A stretch of 64,000 bases of DNA from Haloferula rosea (GTDB taxonomy: Bacteria > Verrucomicrobiota > Verrucomicrobiia > Verrucomicrobiales > Akkermansiaceae). This document shows positions 24,971-39,422 of this stretch, piece after piece. Below the pieces are notes generated by a model. That model was given only the letters and a program-made list of their open reading frames with translations, was not told where the DNA came from and did not search any database. Position numbers and translations under genes: made by a program. Within the stretch, counting starts at the first letter, position 1. Each line of letters opens with the position of its first letter. The stretch lies in NCBI RefSeq assembly GCF_016595525.1, contig NZ_JAENII010000008.1:1-64000 (forward strand), read 5' to 3'.

Positions 24971-26560
24971 CTATTCGGCACCCTCACGATCCCTCGCCGC
25001 TTCACGCATCGCCACGGCATCGATGAGCACCGGCCAGCTTTCCGGATCGGCCTTGAATGTGGCATCCATCAACTTCCGATTCGGTTGCTTCTGCTGGACT
25101 TCCACATGCACCCTGACCTCGTCGCCCCACCCTTCCACGGGACAGAACGAATAGGTCGAACCCGCCGTCGCACTTCTGCTGCGATTGCTCTTCACCGCCG
25201 ACAACCAGACCACCACACGTTCCCAATCATCCCCGGCTTCCGAAGTCGGCGCGACTTCCTTTGGCTGCATGACCTTGAACAGGACTCCCGGTTTCCGCTC
25301 CAGTTCGAAGCGGAAATCGGAGTCGCCGGACGCCGAGACATCGACTTGAAATGACTTTGAGTAGGGATCATCGTCCCGCTCGGAGTCTCCCATGAAGCAC
25401 CGAAAATCGATCTCTCCGGCGGGCAACTTCCCCACGAAGACTCCCTGGGCATCGAAATCCACCGTCGTCTCCGATCTGGATCCGCAGCTTCGATTCACTT
25501 CCAAGGCCCAGCCTTCTCCTGCAGGATCCGAGAACTGAAAGGAAGCCGACATGGGCACCACGGGAGCACCCCCGGTGTGGCCATCTACTAGACTCACCCG
25601 AGCATCGACCCGGGGACGCATTGAAACCGACAACTCGACGTGTCCCGTCTCCCTCCAAGCCTCCTGCGGAACCAAGCGCCCGGATTGATACCCCGGGCAC
25701 TGGATGGCGAGCTGGCTGATCCTGACCCCGGAAAGGATGAATCTCCCATCGCGATCGGTGACCACCTCGCGCGACCCGATCGTGAGCGGGTGATGGATCC
25801 CGCCATGATGCGACAACACAGCCCCTTCGATGGCCTCACCGGTCACCCGGTCGATCACCCGACCGGAAATCCTGTCACACCGCCGAAGCTCCAACGGACC
25901 TTCATCAAAATGGACCGGCTCGCTCCGTGCCTCCTTGTAAAATTCGATGTCGCCCGCAATCGAACGTACCGCCCACCCCATCATCGTAGCTCCATCCCGC
26001 TCGGCGCGCGCCAGCACCTCCATTCCCGAGTCGAACGAGTAGCCTTGGATGACCGCCCCTCGCAACCGGTATCTTCCCTGCGCGTCAGTCGAGGTGCGGA
26101 ACCACGGGAGCCCTTCAGCCACTCGATTCATATAAACCTGCAGGTAGGTGATTGCTCCGAATCTTCCCACGGTCACATCCGCACCCGCCACCGGAGCGCC
26201 ACCTTCATCGATGACTATCCCTTCCAGCCAGAACTCCGGCTGGAGGCGGATTGGATCCTTCGGCAATCCATACTGCCAGATGCTGAGGGCGCAGCCCGGG
26301 GAATCGATCACCAGGAACGAACCGGCGAAGGCACCTCCGAGCTTCTCATCTCCACCCCGCTTCGCCCAGGTCTCCAGATCAGACTTCGTCACCTGCCAGT
26401 CCCCGTCGGCGGTGGGATGGACCTCGTGAATCACCGCCTCCGCAACGGGTTTGCCATCCGGCCCCGTGATATCACGGGAAACCGCCTCAAGCTCCGGCGC
26501 GCCAAACGCCAGAGCCACGAAGCCGTTCATCACCGCAGCCAGCCACATGCACCGATCCAT
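24971..26560 (-). CDS. Exported protein with carboxypeptidase regulatory-like domains
   Basis: The 529-residue protein starts MDRCMWLAAVMNGFVALAFG, a signal peptide with likely cleavage after FGA. At least three segments follow a beta-sandwich CarboxypepD_reg/CNA-B-like pattern: GIVIDEGGAPVAGADVTVGR with the following TDAQGRYRLRGA, then SGRVIDRVTGEAIEGAVL with TDRDGRFILSGV, and a Ser/Asp-rich C-terminal part. These domains are structural modules on envelope and secreted proteins; no catalytic domain is recognised. It converges on mfd (11 bp gap). I took the ATG at 26560 over one 54 bases upstream because it begins the signal peptide. Function is unknown. Confidence 0.7.
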   Translation of the reverse strand: MDRCMWLAAVMNGFVALAFGAPELEAVSRDITGPDGKPVAEAVIHEVHPTADGDWQVTKSDLETWAKRGGDEKLGGAFAGSFLVIDSPGCALSIWQYGLPKDPIRLQPEFWLEGIVIDEGGAPVAGADVTVGRFGAITYLQVYMNRVAEGLPWFRTSTDAQGRYRLRGAVIQGYSFDSGMEVLARAERDGATMMGWAVRSIAGDIEFYKEARSEPVHFDEGPLELRRCDRISGRVIDRVTGEAIEGAVLSHHGGIHHPLTIGSREVVTDRDGRFILSGVRISQLAIQCPGYQSGRLVPQEAWRETGHVELSVSMRPRVDARVSLVDGHTGGAPVVPMSASFQFSDPAGEGWALEVNRSCGSRSETTVDFDAQGVFVGKLPAGEIDFRCFMGDSERDDDPYSKSFQVDVSASGDSDFRFELERKPGVLFKVMQPKEVAPTSEAGDDWERVVVWLSAVKSNRSRSATAGSTYSFCPVEGWGDEVRVHVEVQQKQPNRKLMDATFKADPESWPVLIDAVAMREAARDREGAE

Positions 26561-26709
26561 TTCCTGAGCATAGCAGATCTTCCTCCCCGGTCCGTCAAGG
26601 CTGTGTAAATCCACCTCATCCCCCGAAATTGCCCGAACGATCCCCCGGAAATACGCACACAGCAGAGGCTGGACAAGGGACGAGGCCAGAAGGTGAACTC
26701 ATCCCCCAC

Positions 26710-28011
26710 ATGAACCGCCCTCATCGTTTCTCGTTGTTTTCAGCCGTTGCCCTCATGGCGACCTCCCTCCCGGCCGCGGCCCAGGATGAAGTCTCCGCCA
26801 TCGATAGCGGGGATACCGCCTGGATGCTCACGGCCACCGTGCTGGTGCTCCTCATGACCCTCCCGGGTCTGTCTCTATTCTACGGCGGACTGGTGCGGGC
26901 CAAGAACGTGCTCAGTATCCTCGTCCAGTGTTTCGTGATGGCTGCCCTGATGAGCATCATCTGGATCACCTTCGGCGCAAGCTTCGCCACCGGTCCGGAT
27001 ACGAACCTGTTCATCGGGGATGCCTCGAAGGTGATGCTCAAGCACCTGACGCCGGATCCGAATCTGGCCAATGGCACCATCCCGGAGAGCGTCTGGCTCA
27101 CCTTTCAGATGACCTTCATCATCATCACTCCGGCGCTGATGGTCGGAGCGTTTGCGGAGCGCATGAAATTTTCCGCCATGCTCATCTTCACCACGCTCTG
27201 GACGATCTTCTCCTACCTGCCGATCTGGCACATGGCCTGGGGTGGTGGCCTTTTCCACCACTGGAATGTCCTCGATTTCGCCGGCGGCACGGTGGTCCAC
27301 ATCAATGCCGGTATCGCCGGACTCGTCGCCTGCATCATGGTCGGAAAACGTCGCGGTTTCCCGGGTCCGCTCCTCACTCCGCACAGCGTGCCTTTCACCG
27401 TGATCGGGGCCTCACTGCTGTGGGTCGGTTGGTTCGGATTCAATGCCGGCTCAGCCGTCGCCGCTGATGGGGCGGCTGGCATGGCGATGCTGACAACCCA
27501 GAGTGCAACTGCGGCCGCCGTCCTCGTGTGGATGGCGCTCGAGTGGTTCGTGCAGGGCAAGCCGACTGCCGTCGGTGTCGCCACCGGCGCGGTGGCCGGA
27601 CTGGTCGCAATCACCCCGGCCGCAGGTTCCACCACCGTCGCTGGCGCACTTGCCCTCGGCGCGATCTCCAGCCTCATCTGTTACTTCACGGCGACCAAGC
27701 TCAAGCCTGCCCTGCGCTACGATGACTCTCTGGACGTCTTCGGCGTCCATGGTGTCGGCGGCATTGTCGGTGCCGTCCTCACCGGCGTCTTCATCCGTCC
27801 CGATGCGCTGGCCGAGGGAATGACCATCGCGACCCAGACCTGGGCACAAACCAAGAGTGTGATCGTCACCATCGTATGGAGCGGCGTGGTTTCGGTCCTG
27901 GCTCTCGCGATCGCCAAGTTCACCGTCGGACTCCGCGTCAGCGAAGACCACGAGCAGTCCGGCCTCGACCGCACGGCTCACGGCGAGGAAGCCTACAACA
28001 CCGAGGGATAA
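26710..28011 (+). CDS. amt: Ammonium transporter (Amt family)
   Basis: The 433-residue channel moves ammonium/ammonia across the inner membrane. A signal peptide (residues 1-25, ending LPAAAQD) precedes eleven membrane helices, as in E. coli AmtB. Recognisable signatures are SLFYGGLVRAKNVLSIL, HINAGIAGLVACI (twin-His-like pore His) and DSLDVFGVHGVGGIVGAV (second pore His). I chose the ATG at 26710; the upstream frame (to 26629) is not protein-like. No GlnK/PII gene flanks it, unlike the common glnK-amtB pair. A strong terminator follows 20 bp after the stop. Confidence 0.95.
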   Translation: MNRPHRFSLFSAVALMATSLPAAAQDEVSAIDSGDTAWMLTATVLVLLMTLPGLSLFYGGLVRAKNVLSILVQCFVMAALMSIIWITFGASFATGPDTNLFIGDASKVMLKHLTPDPNLANGTIPESVWLTFQMTFIIITPALMVGAFAERMKFSAMLIFTTLWTIFSYLPIWHMAWGGGLFHHWNVLDFAGGTVVHINAGIAGLVACIMVGKRRGFPGPLLTPHSVPFTVIGASLLWVGWFGFNAGSAVAADGAAGMAMLTTQSATAAAVLVWMALEWFVQGKPTAVGVATGAVAGLVAITPAAGSTTVAGALALGAISSLICYFTATKLKPALRYDDSLDVFGVHGVGGIVGAVLTGVFIRPDALAEGMTIATQTWAQTKSVIVTIVWSGVVSVLALAIAKFTVGLRVSEDHEQSGLDRTAHGEEAYNTEG

Positions 28012-28031
28012 GCTTCCGCACCCCCATTTCA

Positions 28032-28067
28032 ACGCCCGCCTCCGACCTCCGGAGCGCGGGCGTTTTT
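28032..28067 (+). terminator. Rho-independent terminator of the ammonium transporter gene
   Basis: The arms CGCCCGC (28033-28039) and GCGGGCG (28056-28062) pair perfectly around a 16-base loop and are followed by TTTTT. The location, just past the transporter stop and before the next start at 28158, fits a plus-strand terminator. Confidence 0.85.
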
Positions 28068-28157
28068 CGTGGGTTGCTTCCTCTTCGACCCCGCTCTGCG
28101 GCCTCTTCCCTCCAAAACCCTTGAAAACCCGCGCGTAGCATCAACGTTAGTGCTTCG

Positions 28158-30005
28158 ATGCGACGCCTTCTCCTCCTTGCCCTGATCCACGCCTCCCCGG
28201 CGGACGATTTTGCGACCAAGGCGGTCCCATTTCTCAAGGCTCACTGCTACGAGTGCCACAGCGCCAACGACCCCAAGGGCGGGATCGAGGTCCATGAAAT
28301 CCTCTCCACGGACGCCGCCTACCGCCACCATGAGTTCCTCGACCGGATCGCCGAGGCAGTGAAGTGGGAGGACATGCCGCCACCGGAGGACGTCGACGTC
28401 GTGCCCGACGACCAGGAGCGCAGCGACTTCCTGCGCGAGATCGATCGGATTCGCACCACCTTGGAGAAAGGTGACTTTCCACGCCAGGCGGGCCGCCCGA
28501 CCTTGCGACGACTGAACCGCGACGAGTATTCCTACACCGTCCGCGATCTCTTCGGGGTCAAATTCCTCGCCGGCCATGATTTCCCGTCCGACGGAGCCGG
28601 TGGCTCGGGCTTCAACAACACGGGCGATGCCCTGTTCGTGCCGCCGGTGCTGATGGAGAAATACCTCGCGGCCTCGCGCAAGGTGATCGACGCACTTTAC
28701 GCGTCGCCAGCGTCCCTCAACCGGACGCTGCTTGCCCGCCCGGACGACAAGAAGTCGCCCGAGCAGGCAGCGAGGGAGGTCCTGACCATCCAGGGCTCAC
28801 TCGCCTTCCGACGTCGCATTTCAGACGAGGAACTGAATGGCTTGATTGGCTTGTTCAACAGCCGGATCCAACGAGGCGACGACTACGAGGCGGCGCTTCG
28901 CTCTCCCCTCCAGGCCCTCCTCATCCACCCCGCATTCCTTTTCCGGGTTGAGAAAGACCAAGCAGGCAAGGACGAGTGGAAGCTCGACGACTTCGAGCTC
29001 GCCACCCGGCTTTCGTACTTCCTGTGGGCATCGATGCCCGACCGCGAACTTTTCCAGCTCGCCGATCAGGGAAAACTCTCCGATCCCGCCGTGCTGGCCG
29101 CGCAGACCGAGCGCATGATCGCCGACCCGAAATTCGAATACTTCGCCCGTCACTTCGGAGGTCAATGGCTCGGCTTCGACGACCTCCGCGAGGTCGCCAA
29201 CCCCGACCCGAAACGCTTTCCCGAATTCACCCCCTCGCTCCGGCTCGCAATGTATCGGGAGTCCGTCGACTTCCTCACCCACCTCATCCGCCGCAACCGC
29301 CCGGTCCTGGAGCTCGTGCACGCCGACTACACCTTCGTGAATGGCGAGCTCGCCCGCCACTACGGCATTCCCGGCATCCGCGGAAACGAGAGCCAGAAGG
29401 TCGAACTCCGAGACCCCCAGCGCGGCGGAGTCATCGGACAGGCATCCATCCTCACCGCCACATCGCTTCCCTTGCGCACCAGCCCGGTCAAGCGGGGCAG
29501 CTGGATTCTCGACAACCTTCTGGGCACTCCGCCCCCACCACCGCCCCAGGATGCCGGGGTGCTTCCCGCCGATGACCGCTCGAGCGAGGGACTTTCGTTC
29601 CGGCAGCAGTTGGAGATCCACCGCGACAAGCCGAGCTGTGCCGGATGCCACGCGAAAATCGACCCCTTGGGATTCGGCCTCGAGAACTTCGATGCCATCG
29701 GACGCTGGCGGGATCGCGACGTGAATGGCAAACCGGTCGATTCGCTCGCGGTGATGCCCGGCGACATCACCTTCTCCACGCCCGCCGAGCTCAAGAAGCT
29801 CCTCCTCTCCAGCGATGAACTTTTTCTCAAGAACCTCGCTCGCCGCATGCTATCCTATGCCATCGGTCGCCAGCTCGAATACTACGACGAACCCGCCGTC
29901 GCCGAGCTGGTGCGTGAGCTCCGGGCCAATGACCTGAAGGCCCAATCCCTCGTCCTTTCCATCGTCCGCTCCCATCCCTTCCAATACCGCAGCGCCAATC
30001 GCTGA
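28158..30005 (+). CDS. Planctomycete-type DUF1592 protein with cytochrome c-like CxxCH motifs
   Basis: The 615-residue protein has a short leader (MRRLLLLALIHASPA) and then a heme motif CYECH (Cys30-His34) in a PSCyt1-like region, followed by DUF1587/1592/1588/1585-type domains (TLRRLNRDEYSYTVRDLFG, FATRLSYFLWASMPDRELF-like FELATRLSYFLWASMPD, and CAGCHAKIDPLGFGLENFD with CxxCH at 494-498). This multi-domain family is characteristic of Planctomycetes and Verrucomicrobia and is thought to be an exported cytochrome-like oxidase or dehydrogenase; the reaction is not known. It is followed 6 bp later by a DUF1552 gene, the usual partner. Confidence 0.9.
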   Translation: MRRLLLLALIHASPADDFATKAVPFLKAHCYECHSANDPKGGIEVHEILSTDAAYRHHEFLDRIAEAVKWEDMPPPEDVDVVPDDQERSDFLREIDRIRTTLEKGDFPRQAGRPTLRRLNRDEYSYTVRDLFGVKFLAGHDFPSDGAGGSGFNNTGDALFVPPVLMEKYLAASRKVIDALYASPASLNRTLLARPDDKKSPEQAAREVLTIQGSLAFRRRISDEELNGLIGLFNSRIQRGDDYEAALRSPLQALLIHPAFLFRVEKDQAGKDEWKLDDFELATRLSYFLWASMPDRELFQLADQGKLSDPAVLAAQTERMIADPKFEYFARHFGGQWLGFDDLREVANPDPKRFPEFTPSLRLAMYRESVDFLTHLIRRNRPVLELVHADYTFVNGELARHYGIPGIRGNESQKVELRDPQRGGVIGQASILTATSLPLRTSPVKRGSWILDNLLGTPPPPPPQDAGVLPADDRSSEGLSFRQQLEIHRDKPSCAGCHAKIDPLGFGLENFDAIGRWRDRDVNGKPVDSLAVMPGDITFSTPAELKKLLLSSDELFLKNLARRMLSYAIGRQLEYYDEPAVAELVRELRANDLKAQSLVLSIVRSHPFQYRSANR

Positions 30006-30011
30006 GACATC

Positions 30012-35289
<5,278 letters not shown>

Positions 35290-35334
35290 ACCCGCCCACC
35301 CACAAGCCCCCGGCCGGCAAATCATCTCTCCTCC

Positions 35335-36072
35335 ATGCCCCACATCTTCCGTCTGCTCACCCTCGGCCTCACGCTGCTCGTCACTTCATGTTTCGAGGTT
35401 CGCGAGGAAATCTGGATCGACGCCCGCGGCGGAGGACGCATGCAGATGGACTACAGCCTTCCCAGGGCCGTGGTCACCCCACTGGGCGGCGAAGCCGGGA
35501 TCCGCGAACAGGTCGACGAGTTGCTGCGCGAAGCACCCGAACTCCGATTGGATGAGCTTGTGGTCACCCACGAGGACGACCAGATCCTCATCCATGCGGA
35601 GCTCTCGACCGACTCCATGTTTTCCCTGCTCGACCTTTCCGAGAGCGCTGCCGTGGAGGGCTTGCCGGACGCCGCTTTGAAGTTGATCGGTGAGTTCGAG
35701 TTCCAGCGCGAGGGCACGGACATCACGTTCGCGCGCAAGGTGGACGTCGGGTCGGCTCTGGGGCTCGCCGCCATGATGATCCCGAAAGCAGAGAAGGCCG
35801 AACGACGGATGACCTACATCATTCACCTGCCAACCGCGGCAAACGTCCACAGCGCCGACCGGACGGAGGATGAAGGGCGCACCCTGATCTGGGACAAGAC
35901 CTTGGGAGAAGCCATGGGGGAACCCATGCTGATGACCTTCACCGCCCCCATCCCCTTGCCCTGGGGGTGGATCGCCGCGGCCATGATCATCATCATGGCC
36001 ATTCCGGTTTTCGCCATTCGACGGTGGCGAAAGCGGGCGGCGATTCGAAAGATCTCCACGACCGCCACCTAG
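35335..36072 (+). CDS. Lipoprotein-like exported protein with C-terminal membrane anchor (DUF3153-like)
   Basis: The 245-residue protein starts MPHIFRLLTLGLTLLVTSCF, a type II (lipobox-like LVTSC) signal. A beta-rich domain follows, then one membrane segment (about residues 209-228, WGWIAAAMIIIMAIPVFA) and a basic tail. This lipoprotein plus C-terminal helix layout resembles LppM/DUF3153 proteins, whose function is unknown. It begins 45 bp after the beta-galactosidase, and its last four bases overlap the end of the convergent membrane-protein gene. Confidence 0.6.
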   Translation: MPHIFRLLTLGLTLLVTSCFEVREEIWIDARGGGRMQMDYSLPRAVVTPLGGEAGIREQVDELLREAPELRLDELVVTHEDDQILIHAELSTDSMFSLLDLSESAAVEGLPDAALKLIGEFEFQREGTDITFARKVDVGSALGLAAMMIPKAEKAERRMTYIIHLPTAANVHSADRTEDEGRTLIWDKTLGEAMGEPMLMTFTAPIPLPWGWIAAAMIIIMAIPVFAIRRWRKRAAIRKISTTAT

Positions 36073-37076
36073 CCATCCTCCTCTTCGGAGGTGAGGCTTT
36101 CGATGGTCTCCACCGACGCCCGGTCGCGTGGACGGAGAAACAGGAGGCCTCCCATCAAGGTCCAGATGAGGGAACAGGCGAAACCGATGAGCGTTGCTGC
36201 CACCGCGATGTCCGGTTTCATGCCGGTCAGGTCTTCCATCAGGATCTTCATGGATGCCTCGCGCACCCCGAGCCCCGAAATGGACAGCGGCATCGCGCTG
36301 AGCATGTCCACCACTGGCATCGCAACCAGGATCGGAGTCGCATCCACCATCGAACCCGCCGACCGCGCGCCGCACCAGAAGCTGGCATAGTAGATCGGCA
36401 GCATCACGATTGCTGCCGCAGTGGCAAGCAGGGCATGGCCCCACTTCGTCCGATACACATCGAGCGCTTCGGGGAACTTCCTCATCATGGCGAATCGGGT
36501 GTGAATCAGCTTTGCCTTGATGCGGTTGTGGATCGGCGGAGCGGACATCACGAACATGAACACGATCGATGCCAGGCCTCCGCTGAAGAACACCCACGAA
36601 AATTTCAGGATGGCGCGCGTCTCCTCACTCTGGCTGGCGAGCGCATCAAAGCGGCCCGCGGTCAGCGCGAAGAACACCACCGACATCGCGATCAAGCCGA
36701 CCAAGTGATCAAACATCACCGCCAGGGTGACCGCCATCTTTCGTTCGGGATGATCGCGGATCAGCAGGAAAATGCGGGCGGCATCACTGCCGATGCTCCC
36801 GACCGCGAGCAGGTTGAACAAATTGCCGATCAGGGTCAGCTCAACCGAGCGCCACAGCGTGATCCGGATCCCTTGAGCGAGCAAAAGCACCCACAGGCGG
36901 AAGGCCGTCAGGAGAACCGTGACCCCTGCAAGAAAGATGCCCGGCAGAATCCAGCGCCACGACAGATCACCCGGGCTGGCGAGGATGGAATTGTCCCATT
37001 CAACTTCCCGCAGTGCCCACCACAGGCACAAGCCGGTCAGGACCAGTTTGATCAAAAACAGCAGCCACTTCTTCAT
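36069..37076 (-). CDS. Lysylphosphatidylglycerol synthase transmembrane-region (UPF0104/AglD-like) membrane protein
   Basis: The 335-residue protein has about eight membrane helices and no soluble domain. The N-terminal KKWLLFLIKLVLTGLCLWW and RLWVLLLAQG with SVELTLIGNLFNLLAVGSIG and the later PLSISGLGVREASM match the LPG_synthase_TM (UPF0104) family, which includes flippase-like parts of MprF and glycolipid proteins. It is the last gene of a cluster with acyl carrier protein and FabG-like genes on the same strand, so a role in lipid or lipid-linked-sugar export is plausible but inferred. Confidence 0.85.
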   Translation of the reverse strand: MKKWLLFLIKLVLTGLCLWWALREVEWDNSILASPGDLSWRWILPGIFLAGVTVLLTAFRLWVLLLAQGIRITLWRSVELTLIGNLFNLLAVGSIGSDAARIFLLIRDHPERKMAVTLAVMFDHLVGLIAMSVVFFALTAGRFDALASQSEETRAILKFSWVFFSGGLASIVFMFVMSAPPIHNRIKAKLIHTRFAMMRKFPEALDVYRTKWGHALLATAAAIVMLPIYYASFWCGARSAGSMVDATPILVAMPVVDMLSAMPLSISGLGVREASMKILMEDLTGMKPDIAVAATLIGFACSLIWTLMGGLLFLRPRDRASVETIESLTSEEEDG

Positions 37077-37101
37077 CCGACTGCCAATGCATCACCCGGG
37101 A

Positions 37102-37362
37102 TCAAGGCTGCGCCTCGATCTCCTTGGCGACCGTCTCGACGCTTTCGAGCACGGTCTTGGCCTTGTCGGCATCGCCGATCTTGAGCCCGAAATGCTTTTC
37201 GATGGCGACCACCAGTTGCAGCGCATCCACCGAGTCCAATCCCAGACCTTCGGCTCCGAAGATCGGCGTGTTGTCTTCAATCTCCGATGCTTCGAAATCG
37301 AGCATGAGCTCGTCGATCATCATCTCCTTGATCTGCGTCCGCAGTTCCGCGCCTTCAGCCAT
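37102..37362 (-). CDS. Acyl carrier protein
   Basis: The 86-residue protein carries acyl chains on phosphopantetheine attached to Ser44 in the motif LGLDSVDALQL. Acidic composition and length fit ACPs. It lies 25 bp before the flippase-like gene and 27 bp after a FabG-like gene on the same strand, indicating a dedicated lipid cluster; whether it is the main fatty-acid ACP or a specialised one cannot be told here. Confidence 0.9.
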   Translation of the reverse strand: MAEGAELRTQIKEMMIDELMLDFEASEIEDNTPIFGAEGLGLDSVDALQLVVAIEKHFGLKIGDADKAKTVLESVETVAKEIEAQP

Positions 37363-37389
37363 TTGAGTTTCGTTTAAGTGTCTTTTTTT

Positions 37390-38142
37390 TCAGAAAATGC
37401 CGCCGTCGATCTTCAAAGCGGAACCTGTGATGTACCCTGCATCCTGACAAGCGAGAAAGCCGACCGCGGCGGCGACCTCTTCGGGACGACCGAAGCGACG
37501 CATCGGGATGCCCGATTTCGCCCGCTTGGCGGCGTCCGAATCCATGTCGGAAAGTGCCTCGGTCTCGATGTATCCGGGAAGGATGGCATTCACCGTAATC
37601 CCGGCCCGGGCGACTTCCTTGGCCAGGGTTTGACTGAGCGTCACCACGCCGGCCTTGGCCGCAGCATAGTTCGTCTGGCCCACCGGAGGAAGCAGGGCAC
37701 TCAGCGAGGCGATATTGATGATTCGCCCGAATCGCTGGCCCATCATCGTGCGGATCACCGCCCGGCATCCGTAGAACACGGAATCGAGATTGGATGAAAT
37801 CACCGAGCTCCAATCCTCATCGGACATCGTGGCGAGAAGGGAGTCGCGGTGCACCCCGGCATTGTTCACCAGCACGTCGAGCCGGCCATCCTTTGCCGAA
37901 ATCCTGGCCACGGCCGCCTCCCAGTTCTCACGATCCGTGACTTCAAGTCCCACCAGCTCGCATCGACCTCCGAATTCGGCCGCAAGTGCCTCCGCCTTGA
38001 CGCGGCTCGACCGGACACCGAGCCAAACTCGGGTTTCCTCGTCTTGCTCCAGAAACCATCGGCCGATGGCCAAGCCCAGCCCGCCATTTCCACCTGTCAC
38101 CAAGATGCTACGCACGGCCCCAGCATCGGCCCCGAACGCCAT
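37390..38142 (-). CDS. fabG: 3-oxoacyl-ACP reductase-like short-chain dehydrogenase
   Basis: The 250-residue enzyme is a classical SDR. The NADPH-binding loop is VTGGNGGLG (about 15-23), NNAG is at 93-96, and the catalytic set is Ser146, Tyr159 and Lys163 (YAAAK). The C-terminal GSALKIDGG with SGIPMRRFGRPEEVAAAV is FabG-like. It would reduce a 3-oxoacyl-ACP, consistent with the neighbouring ACP gene. Because there may be another fabG in the fatty-acid locus, this could be a pathway-specific paralogue. Confidence 0.88.
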   Translation of the reverse strand: MAFGADAGAVRSILVTGGNGGLGLAIGRWFLEQDEETRVWLGVRSSRVKAEALAAEFGGRCELVGLEVTDRENWEAAVARISAKDGRLDVLVNNAGVHRDSLLATMSDEDWSSVISSNLDSVFYGCRAVIRTMMGQRFGRIINIASLSALLPPVGQTNYAAAKAGVVTLSQTLAKEVARAGITVNAILPGYIETEALSDMDSDAAKRAKSGIPMRRFGRPEEVAAAVGFLACQDAGYITGSALKIDGGIF

Positions 38143-38188
38143 TTGGCAAGCCGCAGAATGTCATGGGCATGCAGCAACTGATCCGGCG

Positions 38189-38941
38189 CTACCAGCGAGC
38201 CAGCATGAGACGTGTCACGATGCCTACCGCCGCCGCGATCACCGCGAACCAAATCATGATCACCCCAACCTTCCGGGATGCTTGGTCATAGGTCGGGAAC
38301 ACCCCCTCCGGCGTCTTGTCCTTCATGCTGACAAGCGACCACCCGATGCCCACTCCGGCGATCCCGAACAGCAGGAAGCCGCACCCGGCAATGATGCAGC
38401 ACACGAATCCTCCCAGCACCAGAAACCGGGACGCCTGCTTCCCCTCCTGCTTCAACCTGAGGCTCTGCTCCCGCTCCCGCTGGACCGCCGCAGGGTCCAG
38501 CCCCCTCGCCTTGGCCATTTGCCGAGCGTGAGCCACATCGAACGCGCTCCACTCCGACTCATGGGCGAGGATCTCAATCAGATCGTCGTCACTCGCGGTA
38601 AGGAGGTGGTGATCCTCAGGAAGCGGGTCATTCAGATAGGTCGCTTCCAAGAGATCCCGCGCCTTCGGATAGTCCTCAGCGGCAACGGAGAAAATCACCT
38701 CCGCGTCCCGCTCGGCACCCAGACTGGAAAGATCGAAGGTCGGAGCGGTGGAGCTGGTCCGGTACTCAATCCCCGCTCCATCGAGCAATCCGATCAAGTC
38801 GTCCGCCGGTCCACCATGCCTCAACCGCTGCAATTCAACAAACTCATCGTCCACAGGGTGATCGAATAGGTCATCAGCCCCATGCTCAAGACGTTCCTTC
38901 ACGATCGAACGGATCAGAAGCCACCAGCCGGCGCCGCGCAT
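38189..38941 (-). CDS. Membrane protein with N-terminal DUF2007-like domain
   Basis: The 250-residue protein begins with a soluble acidic domain (about residues 20-165) that resembles DUF2007-type 'signal-transducing' domains (FVELQRLRHGGPADDLIGLL, AGIEYRTSS). Next come two membrane helices (about 170-195 and 225-247). Segment SEWSAFDVAHARQMAKARGLDP is typical of these proteins. The ATG at 38941 overlaps the upstream membrane gene by 56 bases; a GTG at 38902 would reduce this to 17. Function is unknown. Confidence 0.55.
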   Translation of the reverse strand: MRGAGWWLLIRSIVKERLEHGADDLFDHPVDDEFVELQRLRHGGPADDLIGLLDGAGIEYRTSSTAPTFDLSSLGAERDAEVIFSVAAEDYPKARDLLEATYLNDPLPEDHHLLTASDDDLIEILAHESEWSAFDVAHARQMAKARGLDPAAVQREREQSLRLKQEGKQASRFLVLGGFVCCIIAGCGFLLFGIAGVGIGWSLVSMKDKTPEGVFPTYDQASRKVGVIMIWFAVIAAAVGIVTRLMLARW

Positions 38942-39422
38942 AACTCAGCCCCGACTTGAGGGAGAGCATCAACAGAGGCGCCAGCAGCAGGCAGCAAAGC
39001 CGACATCCATTGAATCCATGTGCGAGGCCAAGCCCCAGGGCCATGACCACCTGGGGGACAAAGACGAACCACAACATGGACTCACAGGAAACGAGGAGAC
39101 TGCGGAAGTACGGCTTCTGCCAGCTGGCATTCAGTCCCGCCGTGCTCTGCCCCGAAAGCTGGGTCGTCTGAATCTGATCGCCCAACAACTCGGTGAGCAA
39201 TGCCCCACCATGGAAGAAACCGGCAATGCCAAGCCCCGCGAGACCCATCAGGCAGGCAGTGACTCCATCTCTGACCTCCCCACCCATGGCTCCGAGCAAC
39301 CAGGCCGCGATCCCACCTCCCATCAGCGAAGCCAGCACCACCAGGACCATGACCAGCCTCACAAACCGAAGGAATGCGAGACTCAGCCTGACCCCGAGCG
39401 GGAAGCTGTCTTCTGGATTCAC
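38886..39422 (-). CDS. Small integral membrane protein of unknown function
   Basis: The 178-residue protein is hydrophobic, with about four membrane helices (for example [40 protein letters not shown]). It has no recognised domain. Its ATG overlaps the ilvD stop (ATGA, 39419-39422), so it is translated from the ilvD message. Confidence 0.6.
   Translation of the reverse strand: MNPEDSFPLGVRLSLAFLRFVRLVMVLVVLASLMGGGIAAWLLGAMGGEVRDGVTACLMGLAGLGIAGFFHGGALLTELLGDQIQTTQLSGQSTAGLNASWQKPYFRSLLVSCESMLWFVFVPQVVMALGLGLAHGFNGCRLCCLLLAPLLMLSLKSGLSYARRRLVASDPFDREGTS

Noticed and set aside
23196-25154. A 652-codon plus-strand frame overlapping mfd
   Set aside because: Arg/Pro/His-rich shadow of mfd in another frame.
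28121-28149. TTGAAA as a -35 box before the DUF1592 gene
   Set aside because: No acceptable -10 hexamer at 16-18 bp spacing.
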